Source of the DNA: Pseudomonas sp. JQ170C
Lineage (GTDB): Bacteria; Pseudomonadota; Gammaproteobacteria; Pseudomonadales; Pseudomonadaceae
Direction: 5' to 3'
DNA length: 64,000 bases
Assembly: GCF_035581345.1 (NCBI RefSeq)
Contig: NZ_CP141608.1
Location: 3,316,501-3,380,500, forward strand
The translations under genes were made by a program, and so were the position numbers. The notes beneath the pieces were generated by a model. The model was not told the DNA's origin. It did not search any database and saw only the letters and a list, made by a program, of their open reading frames with translations. Numbering within the stretch: the stretch's first letter is position 1; each line of letters opens with the position of its first letter. Positions 13,484 through 22,145 of this stretch are shown here, piece by piece.

Positions 13484-13538
13484 GCGGGGCAAGCCCGCTC
13501 CTACCGGGGGTAATTCTGTGGGAGCGGGCTTGCCCCGC
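13484..13538. repeat. REP palindrome pair 1
   Basis: GCGGGGCAAGCCCGCTCC (13484-13501) and its inverse GGAGCGGGCTTGCCCCGC (13521-13538) face each other. This is a typical pseudomonad REP pair in the 266-base gap between endA and kup; that gap holds only repeats. Confidence 0.9.
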
Positions 13539-13580
13539 GAGAGGCCCTTTCGGCTTGTACCGATGTTATGGCCTGAACCA

Positions 13581-13622
13581 CGACCGCTGCGCGGCCGATC
13601 GCAGGCTGGCGCCAGCGGCTAC
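13581..13622. repeat. Second dispersed repeat family, single copy
   Basis: This segment contains GATCGCAGGCTGGCGCCAGC and is flanked by GACCGCTGCGCGG and GGCTAC. The same sequence recurs inverted at 59512-59553 downstream of napC. It is unlike the REP core. Confidence 0.7.
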
Positions 13623-13660
13623 GAAAAGCGGGGCTTCCCCACATGCAACATCCTGCGTAT

Positions 13661-13718
13661 CGCGGGGCAAGCCAGCTCCTACCGGGGGTAACTCTGTGGG
13701 AGCGGGCTTGCCCCGCGA
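13661..13718. repeat. REP palindrome pair 2
   Basis: This is a second copy of the inverted REP pair found 180 bases upstream, including the same CTACCGGGGGTAA-CTGTGGGAG spacer. The left arm carries one change (GCCAGCTCC for GCCCGCTCC). It lies directly before the convergent end of kup and could terminate both transcripts. Confidence 0.9.
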
Positions 13719-13730
13719 GGGCGCAGCGAA

Positions 13731-15632
13731 TCACATCTCCACTTGCGTCCCCAACTCGATCACCCGGTTGAGCGGCAAGTTGAAATAGCGAAGGTTGCTG
13801 TTGGCATTCTTCAGCAAAAACGCGAACAACCCTTCCCGCCACCGCGCCATGCCCATGCGCTTGGTGGCGATCACTGTTTCGCGGCTCAAAAAGTAGGTGG
13901 TGCCCATCGGGCTGAAATCCAGCTCCGGCAAATGACACAGCTGCAATGCCGCCGGCACGTCCGGCTCTTCGATAAAGCCGAAGTTCAGGTTGACCCGATA
14001 AAACCCTTCACCAAAGCCCTGTACTTCAAAGCGCTCGGCCAGCGGCACCCGCGGCCGGTCCTGGGACACCACGGTCAACAGCACCACCCGCTCATGCAAC
14101 ACCTGGTTGTGCAGCAAGTTGTGCAGTAACGCATGGGGCACGGCACCCGCGCGGGCGGTCAGGAACACTGCCGTACCCTGCACCCGGTGCGGTGGCTGTG
14201 CGGCGATGCTGGCGATGAACAAGGGCAGCGGCAGCGCCGACTCATCCAGTCGCTCGACGATCATCTTGCGCCCGCGCTTCCAGGTGGTCATCAGGAGGAA
14301 CAAGCCGATCCCGGCGATCACCGGGAAGGCCCCGCCCTGGAAGATCTTCGGCGCGTTGGCGGCGAAGTACAGGCTGTCGACCAGCAGGAAACCCAGCAGC
14401 AACGGCACCGCCAGCCAGCGCGGCGTCTTCCACAGCAACAGCACCACGGCCGCCGACAGCAAGGTGGTGATCAACATGGTGCCGGTCACCGCCACGCCAT
14501 AGGCGGCCGCCAGGGCACCGGAGGATTCAAAGCCGATCACCAGCAGCACCACGCCAACCATCAACGCCCAGTTCACCGTGCCGATGTAGATCTGCCCCTG
14601 CTCCTGGCTCGAGGTGTGCTGGATGAACATGCGCGGCACATAGCCCAGCTGGATGGCCTGGCGGGTCAGGGAGAACGCCCCGGAAATCACCGCCTGGGAG
14701 GCGATGATGGTGGCCAGGGTCGACAGTGCGATCATCGGCACCAGCGCCCAGCCCGGCGCCAGCAGGTAGAACGGGTTGCGCACGGCCTCCGGGTTGCCGA
14801 GGATCAACGCCCCCTGGCCGAAGTAGTTGAGCACCAACCCCGGCAGCACCAGCAGGATCCAGGCCCGGGCAATGGGCTTGCGACCAAAGTGACCCATGTC
14901 GGCATACAGCGCCTCGGCGCCGGTCAAGGCCAGTACCACTGCACCCAGGATGGCGACGCCGATACCCGGGTGGACCACAAAGAACTGCACCGCCCAGACC
15001 GGGTTCAGCGCCTGCAGCACTTCCGGGCGCTGGACAATGCCGTGGATACCCAAGGCCCCCAATACGGTGAACCACAGCACCATCACCGGGCCGAACAGTA
15101 TGCCGATGCGCGCCGTGCCGTGTTTCTGGATCAGGAACAGGCCCACCAGCACCACCAGCGCAATCGGCACCACCCAATGTTCGATGCCGTCGAAGGCCAG
15201 TTGCAGCCCCTCGACCGCCGACAGTACCGAGATCGCCGGGGTGATCATGCTGTCGCCATAGAACAGCGCGGCGCCGAACAACCCCAGCAGCACCAGCACC
15301 CGGCTCAGTCGCGGATACGGCGCCGCAGCCCGCCGCGCCAGTGCGGTCAGGGCCATGATGCCGCCCTCGCCCTGGTTGTCGGCACGCAGCACGAACAGCA
15401 CATACTTGACGGTCACCACCCAGATCAACGACCAGAACACCAGCGACAGGATCCCCAGCACGCCGTCATGGTTGGCCTGCACGCCATAGTGGCCGGCGAA
15501 GACTTCCTTGAGGGTGTACAGCGGGCTGGTACCGATGTCGCCGTAGACCACGCCGACGGCGGCGACGAGCAGGCTGATTGACGAGGTTTTTGCAGGGTTC
15601 TGGTGTGTTGCGTGGGAAGCAGATGAGCTCAC
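13731..15632 (-). CDS. kup: Kup low-affinity potassium transporter
   Basis: Kup imports potassium, probably with protons. The protein is 633 residues from the GTG at 15632; the reading frame stays open further upstream, but homologues begin with [16 protein letters not shown] sequence. The signature [20 protein letters not shown] follows the start, then about twelve hydrophobic segments to near residue 440 and a soluble C-terminal domain. No kdp or trk genes are nearby. The start region is followed upstream by repeat element A. Confidence 0.95.
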   Translation of the reverse strand: MSSSASHATHQNPAKTSSISLLVAAVGVVYGDIGTSPLYTLKEVFAGHYGVQANHDGVLGILSLVFWSLIWVVTVKYVLFVLRADNQGEGGIMALTALARRAAAPYPRLSRVLVLLGLFGAALFYGDSMITPAISVLSAVEGLQLAFDGIEHWVVPIALVVLVGLFLIQKHGTARIGILFGPVMVLWFTVLGALGIHGIVQRPEVLQALNPVWAVQFFVVHPGIGVAILGAVVLALTGAEALYADMGHFGRKPIARAWILLVLPGLVLNYFGQGALILGNPEAVRNPFYLLAPGWALVPMIALSTLATIIASQAVISGAFSLTRQAIQLGYVPRMFIQHTSSQEQGQIYIGTVNWALMVGVVLLVIGFESSGALAAAYGVAVTGTMLITTLLSAAVVLLLWKTPRWLAVPLLLGFLLVDSLYFAANAPKIFQGGAFPVIAGIGLFLLMTTWKRGRKMIVERLDESALPLPLFIASIAAQPPHRVQGTAVFLTARAGAVPHALLHNLLHNQVLHERVVLLTVVSQDRPRVPLAERFEVQGFGEGFYRVNLNFGFIEEPDVPAALQLCHLPELDFSPMGTTYFLSRETVIATKRMGMARWREGLFAFLLKNANSNLRYFNLPLNRVIELGTQVEM

Positions 15633-15814
15633 AGTAAGCGGTCTCGAACACGGAGGGTCTGGACACCGCTGCCCGGCACCGGGGTTCGATGCACAGGCAG
15701 TCAGGAGATAACGCCGCCAGTATCCTTGCAAGCGTTGGCGGGCGGCGTAAAAAGTCCGTAAAAAAATGGTTCATCACGGATTGTCGGGAACGTTTGGCTT
15801 GGCTGGCTTGGGCG

Positions 15815-15856
15815 GTGGCTGTGGCTGTGGCTGTGGCTGTGGCTGTGGCTGTGGCT
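15815..15856. repeat. Hexamer tandem repeat (GTGGCT)7
   Basis: Seven perfect head-to-tail GTGGCT copies lie at the left margin of element A. The equivalent position in element B carries a different hexamer run. Confidence 0.95.
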
Positions 15857-16212
15857 TGGGCGGTGGCGAGCTTATCCATTTTGTGTGGTGGGGCCACTGG
15901 CCCCTTCCGCCCTTACGGCGGCTTACTTTTTTTCAGTCGAAAAAAAAAGTAAGCAAAAAATTCTTGCCCCACCAGGGGCCCTACGCTTCGCTTCGGGTCC
16001 CCTCGCTACGGTGTCGCTACGGGGCATTGCGAGCTACGACTTGCTTCGCCAAGTCTACGCTTCGCAACTTCGGCCACGGCCGAAGGCGCTTCGCGCTAGC
16101 CCCTACACGACACCTCCGCTCGGCCCTTCTGGTTAACGGGGCGGGTGGATCAAGATCAAGAGCACAATTCGCTGCGCTCTTGCTTTTGGACCCCGGTGAA
16201 TCAGTAGGCACC

Positions 16213-16284
16213 GCTCTTTTGCTCTTTTGCTCTTTTGCTCTTTTGCTCTTTTGCTCTTCTGCTCTTCTGCTCTTCTGCTCTTCT
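16213..16284. repeat. Octamer tandem repeat in centre of element A
   Basis: Five GCTCTTTT units are followed by four GCTCTTCT units, between the two inverted arms. Element B has an irregular version of the same run. Confidence 0.95.
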
Positions 16285-16690
16285 GCTTTTTCTTTTGCTT
16301 TTGATCTTGCTTTTGATCTACCTGCCCCGTTAACCAGAAGGGCCGAGCGGAGGTGTTGCGAAGGGGTGAGTGCGAAGCACCTTCGGCGTTAGCCGAAGTC
16401 GCGAGACGTAGACTTGGCGAAGCAAGTCGTAGGCCGCGATACCCCGTAGCGACACCGGAGAGAGGGGACCCGTAGCGAAGCGTAGGGCCCCTGGTGGGGC
16501 GAGAATTTTTTGCTTACTTTTTTTTTCGACTGAAAAAAAGTAAGGCGCCGTAAGGGCGCAAAGGTGACTCAGCGCCGCCTTGGCAAACGGATAAGCCCGC
16601 AGCACTAAAAGCCACAAAGCCACAAAGCCACAAAGCCACAAAGAACATCAAACCCGTAAATCCGTGAAGAACCTAAAAAATGCCCGCCGC

Positions 16691-17614
16691 CTAGAGCATG
16701 TGCCCCGCCCAGACCTGCCGCTCGATAAGGTCAGCGGCAATGTCGGTGAAGGCCTGGGCCACGAATTTGGCCGCAGGGCTGACCCTTCGATCCGCCGGGA
16801 ACACCTGCACCAGCGTGCGCATCGGTGTCGGGTCGACCAGCGGGGCTGCGCTCAGGCTGCCGTTCTGCAGTTGGCTGTAGATGGAGGCCAGGGGCAGTAC
16901 GGTGAGGCCGAAGCCATTGCGGACCAGGTCGACCATCGCCGTAAAGGAGTCGGCCTCGAGGCTGGTGCGCAAGGTGATGCCGGCCTTGCGCGCGCACTCG
17001 TCGACGATCAGCCGCAGCCCGTGGCGCGCACTGGGCAGCACCAACTCGCGCGCTTGCAGCTGCGCAAAGGCGACCGGCGTGTCCAGCCGCAGACCGGCGT
17101 CGGCGGGGCCGACCAGTATCAGGTTTTCCATCATCACCGGGACGATACGCAAGGTGTGCAGCGGCGGCGGGTCGTAGGAGATGGCCAGCTCCAGCTCGCC
17201 GCGCTGCAGCCAATCCAGCAGATAGCCGCTGTAGGCCGAGGAAAAGCGGATACCCAGGTGGGGCTGCACTTCGCGCATTTTGCGCACCCAGGGAACGGTG
17301 GCGATTTCGGCCACCGTCGGCGTGGTGCCGACCACCACAGTGCCGCGAAACAGCGAACCGCCGCCGGCCACGGTGCTGCGGATCGACTCCATCTCTTCCA
17401 TGATCCGCGTGGCATGGGCCAGCACCTCGCGGCCCATCTCGGTGATTTGCATGCCACGCCCATGGCGCTCGAACAGGTAGCCGCCCAACTCCTGCTCCAA
17501 CTGGCGAATCTGCCGGCTAAGGGCCGGCTGGGCGATATGCAGGCGATCAGCCGCCTTGCTCAGGCTGCCGAGCTCGGCAACGTGGATCAGCGTCTTGAGT
17601 TGAACGACATCCAT
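16691..17614 (-). CDS. LysR-type regulator of the adjacent itaconate-type genes
   Basis: This is a 307-residue LysR-family protein. The N-terminal helix-turn-helix spans LKTLIHVAELGSLSKAADRL and the following QPALSRQIRQLE; the effector-binding domain runs from about residue 90. It is divergent from the acyl-CoA dehydrogenase gene with 131 bases between the starts, the usual layout for a LysR activator and its target operon. A regulator is similarly placed beside the itaconate genes of P. aeruginosa. The effector, perhaps itaconate or its CoA ester, is not shown by the sequence. Confidence 0.92.
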   Translation of the reverse strand: MDVVQLKTLIHVAELGSLSKAADRLHIAQPALSRQIRQLEQELGGYLFERHGRGMQITEMGREVLAHATRIMEEMESIRSTVAGGGSLFRGTVVVGTTPTVAEIATVPWVRKMREVQPHLGIRFSSAYSGYLLDWLQRGELELAISYDPPPLHTLRIVPVMMENLILVGPADAGLRLDTPVAFAQLQARELVLPSARHGLRLIVDECARKAGITLRTSLEADSFTAMVDLVRNGFGLTVLPLASIYSQLQNGSLSAAPLVDPTPMRTLVQVFPADRRVSPAAKFVAQAFTDIAADLIERQVWAGHML

Positions 17615-17745
17615 AGAAAAACCACCCCGGGGGTCATCATTGAGCTATGCCGAACCAGCATACCTCAAAGACAAAAACGGTAGTCGTCCTCTACTCCCTG
17701 CCTCGTCAGAATCACTGCATCCGTATCCCGGCGAGTCCAATAACA

Positions 17746-18909
17746 ATGACCGATCGCAACCACGAAGCACTCAATGCCATCCGCGAAGGTGTACGCGCAC
17801 TGTGTGCCGATTTTCCTGCCGAATACTGGCGCACGATTGATGAACACAAAGGCTTCCCCGAGGCCTTCGTCAGCGCCATGACCGAAGCCGGCTGGCTGTC
17901 GGCAATGATCCCTGAAGAGTACGGCGGCTCCGGCCTGGGCCTGGCCGAGGCGTCGGTGATCCTTGAAGAGGTCAACCGCTGCGGCGGCAACTCCGGCACC
18001 ATTCACGGCCAGATGTACAACATGTTCACCCTGCTGCGTCACGGCAGTGACGAGCAGAAACGCTACTACCTGCCCAAGCTCGCCAGTGGCGAACTGCGCC
18101 TGCAGTCGATGGGGGTCACCGAGCCGACCACCGGCACCGACACCACCAAGATCAAGACCACCGCCGTGCGCCAGGGCGACCACTACCTGATCAATGGCCA
18201 GAAGGTGTGGATCTCGCGGGTCCAGCATTCGGACCTGATGATCCTGCTGGCCCGCACCACGCCCCTGGCCGAGGTCAAGAAGAAGTCCGAAGGCATGTCG
18301 ATCTTCCTGGTCGACCTGCGCGAAGCCATCGGCAACGGCCTGACCGTGCAGCCCATCGCCAACATGGTCAACCACGAAACCAACGAGCTGTTCTTCGACA
18401 ACCTGCACATTCCGGCCAGCAGCCTGATCGGTGAAGAAGGCAAAGGCTTCAAGTACATCCTCGATGGTCTCAACGCCGAACGCACCCTGATCGCCGCCGA
18501 ATGCATCGGCGATGGCCGGTGGTTCATCGAGAAGTCCAGCCACTACGCCCGCGACCGCGTGGTGTTCGGCCGGCCGATCGGCCAGAACCAGGGGGTGCAG
18601 TTCCCGATTGCCGAAGCGCACATCGAGATCGAGGCGGCCGACCTGATGCGCTGGCGCGCCTGTGAGGAATACGACAGCGGCAAGAACGCCGGCGCTGCGG
18701 CCAACATGGCCAAGTACCTGGCGGCCAAGGCCAGTTGGGAAGCCGCCAACGCCTGCCTGCAAACCCACGGTGGCTTCGGCTTTGCCAATGAATACGACGT
18801 CGAGCGCAAGTTCCGCGAGACCCGCCTGTACCAGGTCGCGCCGATTTCCACCAACCTGATCCTGTCGTACGTGGCCGAGCACCTGCTGGAGCTGCCGCGT
18901 TCGTTCTAG
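17746..18909 (+). CDS. Acyl-CoA dehydrogenase of itaconate-type cluster
   Basis: This is a 387-residue FAD-dependent acyl-CoA dehydrogenase. It has the FAD/substrate motif LQSMGVTEPTTGTDTTKIKT, then GQKVWISRVQ, and near the C-terminus QTHGGFGFANEYDVERKFRE with RLYQVAPIS. The ATG at 17746 is preferred to one 33 codons earlier because the extra N-terminus has no family character. It is the first gene of a plus-strand set with a CoA-transferase, hydratase and lyase. P. aeruginosa has a similar dehydrogenase inside its itaconate cluster, with unclear function there. The substrate is not predictable from sequence alone. Confidence 0.88.
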   Translation: MTDRNHEALNAIREGVRALCADFPAEYWRTIDEHKGFPEAFVSAMTEAGWLSAMIPEEYGGSGLGLAEASVILEEVNRCGGNSGTIHGQMYNMFTLLRHGSDEQKRYYLPKLASGELRLQSMGVTEPTTGTDTTKIKTTAVRQGDHYLINGQKVWISRVQHSDLMILLARTTPLAEVKKKSEGMSIFLVDLREAIGNGLTVQPIANMVNHETNELFFDNLHIPASSLIGEEGKGFKYILDGLNAERTLIAAECIGDGRWFIEKSSHYARDRVVFGRPIGQNQGVQFPIAEAHIEIEAADLMRWRACEEYDSGKNAGAAANMAKYLAAKASWEAANACLQTHGGFGFANEYDVERKFRETRLYQVAPISTNLILSYVAEHLLELPRSF

Positions 18910-18941
18910 GTTTTGTATGAAAAGTCTTGTGTGGCCCGTTG

Positions 18942-19027
18942 TGGGAGCGGGCTCGCCCCGCGATCGGGTGCGTCGGTACCCGCTATAGCGCTGAATCCGG
19001 CCTTATCGCGGGGCAAGCCCGCTCCTA
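18942..19027. repeat. REP palindrome pair inside the catabolic operon
   Basis: TGGGAGCGGGCTCGCCCCGCGA and TCGCGGGGCAAGCCCGCTCCTA are inverted around a 42-base spacer. The pair occupies the 201-base gap between the dehydrogenase and CoA-transferase genes. It could reduce or stabilise the downstream message. Confidence 0.9.
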
Positions 19028-19110
19028 CATGCAAGTATTTTTCGTACGCCGAATCACCGCACCCTACCGTGCGGTGCCCCAGGATGCGCCATGACAAGAG
19101 AGACAACAGC

Positions 19111-20313
19111 ATGAGCCAGCCCACACGCCCTCGCCCCCTGGACGGCATTACTGTCGTCAGCCTTGAACATGCGATTGCCGCGCCCTTCTGTACCCGCCAG
19201 CTGGCCGACCTCGGTGCCCGCGTCATCAAGGTCGAGCGGCCCGGTGTTGGCGACTTTGCCCGGGGTTACGACCAGCGGGTGAACGGCCTGGCCTCGCACT
19301 TCGTATGGACCAACCGCTCCAAGCAGAGCCTGACCCTGGACCTCAAGCAAGCGGTCGCAACCGAGGTGCTCGACGACCTGCTCGCCGGCGCCGATGTCCT
19401 GGTGCAGAACCTTGCCCCCGGCGCCGCCGCGCGCCTGGGCCTGTCGTTCGAGGCGTTGCACGCGCGCTTCCCACGCCTGATCGTGTGTGACATTTCCGGC
19501 TATGGCAAAGGCGGGCCCTATGAGCAGAAAAAAGCCTATGACCTGCTGATCCAGAGCGAGGGTGGCTTTTTGTCGGTGACCGGCGGCCCGGAAGAATCGC
19601 AGATGGCCAAGGCCGGTTGCTCGATCGCCGACATCGCGGCCGGCATGTACGCCTACACCGGCATCCTCAGTGCCCTGCTGCTGCGGGAGAAAACCGGCGA
19701 AGGCAGTCACCTGGACGTGTCGATGCTCGAAAGCCTGGTCGAGTGGATGAACTTTCCGCTGTACTACGCCTATGCCGGCGCCTCGGCGCCCGTGCGCGCG
19801 GGGGCGGCCCACGCCACCATCTACCCCTATGGGCCGTTCCCGACGGGCGATGGCAACACCGTGATGCTCGGTGTGCAGAACGAGCGCGAGTGGCAGCAGT
19901 TCTGCCTCAAGGTGCTGCAGCAGCCACCCTTGGCGAACGATGAGCGCTTCCAGAGCAACGTCAAGCGTGTGGAAAACCGCGCGGTGCTGCGCGAGCTGAT
20001 TGTGCAGGCCTTCGCCAGCCTGAGCCTTGCGGCGGTGACCGAACGCCTTGAGCAGGCCCAGATCGCCAATGCCCAGGTCAACGACATGCAAGGGGTGTGG
20101 GAGCATCCGCAGCTGCAGGCCCGTGAGCGCTGGACTCAGGTCGACACCCCCGCCGGCACCATCCCCGGCCTGTTGCCGCCGGCCACCAGCAATGCCTATA
20201 CACCGCGCATGGACCCGGTACCCGGCCTTGGCGAACACACCGATCAGGTACTGGCAGGCCTGGGTTTGTCGGCCGAACGGATTGGCCAACTGCGTGCAAG
20301 CGGGGCGGTATGA
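19111..20313 (+). CDS. CaiB/BaiF (class III) CoA-transferase, Ict-like
   Basis: This is a 400-residue class III CoA-transferase that moves CoA between carboxylic acids. The N-terminus has LDGITVVSLEHAIAAPFCTR and LADLGARVIKVERPG, typical of the family. The catalytic aspartate is expected in the CSIADIAAGMYAYTGIL segment. The ATG at 19111 follows AGAGAGACA; upstream in-frame codons run into the REP pair. With the hydratase and lyase genes that follow, the set reproduces ict-ich-ccl, which convert itaconate through itaconyl-CoA and citramalyl-CoA to acetyl-CoA and pyruvate. Mesaconate or another C5 acid is an alternative substrate. Confidence 0.88.
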   Translation: MSQPTRPRPLDGITVVSLEHAIAAPFCTRQLADLGARVIKVERPGVGDFARGYDQRVNGLASHFVWTNRSKQSLTLDLKQAVATEVLDDLLAGADVLVQNLAPGAAARLGLSFEALHARFPRLIVCDISGYGKGGPYEQKKAYDLLIQSEGGFLSVTGGPEESQMAKAGCSIADIAAGMYAYTGILSALLLREKTGEGSHLDVSMLESLVEWMNFPLYYAYAGASAPVRAGAAHATIYPYGPFPTGDGNTVMLGVQNEREWQQFCLKVLQQPPLANDERFQSNVKRVENRAVLRELIVQAFASLSLAAVTERLEQAQIANAQVNDMQGVWEHPQLQARERWTQVDTPAGTIPGLLPPATSNAYTPRMDPVPGLGEHTDQVLAGLGLSAERIGQLRASGAV

Positions 20314-20351
20314 CCCTGTCCCCTCGCCCCGCCACCTTGAAGGAACCCGCC

Positions 20352-21194
20352 ATGAACACCCCTGATTACGCGAGCTGGGTTGGCCGCATCGAAGAAAGCC
20401 GCGACCAGCTCAGCCATACCCTGGTCAAGCGCATCGCCGCCACCCTGGGCCAGGCAGCCCCCAACCCCGGGGAGGCCCTGCCACTGCTCTGGCACTGGGC
20501 GTTCTTCCAGGAACCGGTGACCGGGGCCGGTCTTGGGCCCGACGGTCACCCGGCACTGGGCGGCTTCCTGCCACCGGCCCACAACCGCCAGCGCATGTGG
20601 GCGGGCAGCCGCTTGAGCTTCCATCACCCGCTGCGGGTCGATGCCCAGGTCGAGCGCATTTCCACGCTGCTCAAGGTCGAGGAAAAGCACGGGCGCACCG
20701 GCTCGCTGCTGTTCGTCACGGTGCGCCACGAGATCTACCAGAACGGTGAGTGCGCCCTGGTCGATGAACAGGACATCGTCTATCGCGAACCCTCGCCGCC
20801 GAAGCTGAGCAACACCGAAGCGCTGATGGCCGGCCAATGGCAGGAAACCATCGAACCCGATGCCACCCTGCTGTTCCGCTATTCGGCGGTCACCTTCAAC
20901 GGCCACCGCATTCATTACGACTGGCCCTATGTCACCGAGACCGAAGGCTATCCGGGGCTGGTGGTACACGGCCCGCTGATCGCGACCTTGAACCTGCGTG
21001 CCTTCCAGCGCGCCCACCCGCAGGCCATCGTCAAAACCTTCAGTTTTCGTGGCGTGCGCCCGCTGATTTCACCCCAGCCGTTCCAGGTTGTCGGCGCGCT
21101 GGTGGCCCCCGGGAAGGCCCAGCTGCAAGCGGGCAACCAGGACGGCACCGCGCAAGTCGGCGACGTCACCTATATAGAAGGAGGCGCGCAATGA
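20352..21194 (+). CDS. MaoC-like / FAS1-like hydratase, Ich-like
   Basis: The protein is 280 residues and starts at an ATG eight bases after AAGGA. It has two hot-dog halves: the first holds the LLWHWAFFQEP and MWAGSRLSFHHPL segments, the second GYPGLVVHGPLIATL with the likely catalytic histidine. This form is typical of mesaconyl-C4-CoA and itaconyl-CoA hydratases. Between a CoA-transferase and a CitE-like lyase, hydration of itaconyl-CoA to citramalyl-CoA is the expected step. Its stop overlaps the lyase start (ATGA). Confidence 0.87.
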   Translation: MNTPDYASWVGRIEESRDQLSHTLVKRIAATLGQAAPNPGEALPLLWHWAFFQEPVTGAGLGPDGHPALGGFLPPAHNRQRMWAGSRLSFHHPLRVDAQVERISTLLKVEEKHGRTGSLLFVTVRHEIYQNGECALVDEQDIVYREPSPPKLSNTEALMAGQWQETIEPDATLLFRYSAVTFNGHRIHYDWPYVTETEGYPGLVVHGPLIATLNLRAFQRAHPQAIVKTFSFRGVRPLISPQPFQVVGALVAPGKAQLQAGNQDGTAQVGDVTYIEGGAQ

Positions 21195-22012
21195 CCCAGG
21201 CAGTGATCCGCAGTGCCCTGTTCGTACCCGCCACCCGTCCCGAGCGCATTCCCAAGGCCCTGGCCAGTGGCGCCGACCGGGTCATCGTCGACCTCGAAGA
21301 CGCCGTCGAGGAGTCCCTCAAGGATCAGGCCCGCGAACATCTGGAGCGCTTTCTGCACGGGCATCCTGGCGTACAGGTGCTGGTGCGGGTCAATGCACCT
21401 GAGCACCGGGCACACGCGGCGGACCTGGCCTTGTGCCAACGCTATGTCGAGGTCTGCGGCGTTGTACTGCCCAAGGCCGAGTCACCCGCCCAGGTGCTGC
21501 TGGCCGCTGCGACCGGCAAGCCGGTCCTGCCGATCATCGAAAGCGCCCGGGGCCTGGCGGCGCTACCGGCCATTGCCGGCACAGCGGGCGTCGAGCGCCT
21601 GGCCTTCGGCAGCCTGGACCTGGGCCTGGACCTGAACCTGCGCAGTGGCAGCCCCGGCGCCGAACGGCTACTGGACCAGGCCCGCTATGCGGTGCTGCTG
21701 CACACCCGTGTCGCTGGCCTGGCGCCGGCCCTGGACGGGGTGTTCCCCGGCATCCACGACACGGCCGGCCTGTGCCTGGCCGCCCAGACCGCCCGCGACA
21801 TGGGCTTTGGCGGTGCCCTGTGCATTCACCCAGGCCAGGTCGCGGTGATTCACGCCGCCTTGCGCCCCAGCGACGAGGCTTTGGACTGGGCCAGGCGGGT
21901 GCTGCGAGCGGCGCACCACACTGATGGAGCCTTCGCCCTGGACGGCGAGATGGTCGACGCACCGGTCATCGCCCGTGCCCGCTCGCTACTCGCACAGGGG
22001 GGTGATGCCTGA
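21191..22012 (+). CDS. CitE-family lyase, citramalyl-CoA lyase-like
   Basis: This is a 273-residue HpcH/HpaI/CitE-family aldolase. Motifs include SALFVPATRPERIPKAL, DRVIVDLEDAVEE (Mg and CoA contact region), VLVRVNAPEH and PIIESARGL. The ribosome site AGAAGGAGG is strong and the start overlaps the hydratase stop, so the two are coupled. The family cleaves malyl-, citryl- or citramalyl-CoA. Here the neighbours favour (S)-citramalyl-CoA to acetyl-CoA plus pyruvate. It is the last gene of the set; 133 bases with no clear terminator separate it from the giant surface-protein gene. Confidence 0.87.
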   Translation: MTQAVIRSALFVPATRPERIPKALASGADRVIVDLEDAVEESLKDQAREHLERFLHGHPGVQVLVRVNAPEHRAHAADLALCQRYVEVCGVVLPKAESPAQVLLAAATGKPVLPIIESARGLAALPAIAGTAGVERLAFGSLDLGLDLNLRSGSPGAERLLDQARYAVLLHTRVAGLAPALDGVFPGIHDTAGLCLAAQTARDMGFGGALCIHPGQVAVIHAALRPSDEALDWARRVLRAAHHTDGAFALDGEMVDAPVIARARSLLAQGGDA

Positions 22013-22145
22013 TTCGGTTGCGACCGGGACTACATATGTCGTCGTAACAACTGGAAATACCTCAGAATCCTCCTACGCTTTCGGTGTTCAGTGCCGTGAA
22101 TGAACTCAATGGAATGGTTCGTCGTGTTTTCTGAGGGTTGTTGCT

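Larger units (their letters stand above)
15776..16645. repeat. Large palindromic repeat element A
   Basis: This non-coding element of about 870 bases fills the gap between kup and the lysR gene. In order it has a GTGGCT hexamer run and CTTATCCATTTTGTGTGG. Next is a left arm, about 15884-16140, starting at GGGGCCACTGGCCCC. A central stretch of CTCTTTTG-type octamers follows, then an inverted right arm (about 16328-16580) and a run of CCACAAAG units (about 16610-16643). Short hairpins such as CTTACTTTTTTTCAGTCG with its inverse are embedded. A related copy lies at 33513-34340. No transposase or credible gene is inside; several open frames merely read through the repeats. Confidence 0.85.

Noticed and set aside
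16213..16284. Short tandem repeats considered as a CRISPR array
   Set aside because: Units are 8 bases with no spacers and no cas genes nearby.
15766..16641. Open frames within repeat element A (and 33599-34295 in element B)
   Set aside because: The translations are read-through of hairpins and tandem repeats and differ only where the repeats differ; no ribosome site or domain.
15776..16645. Repeat element A considered an insertion sequence
   Set aside because: There is no transposase frame and no obvious target-site duplication at its margins.
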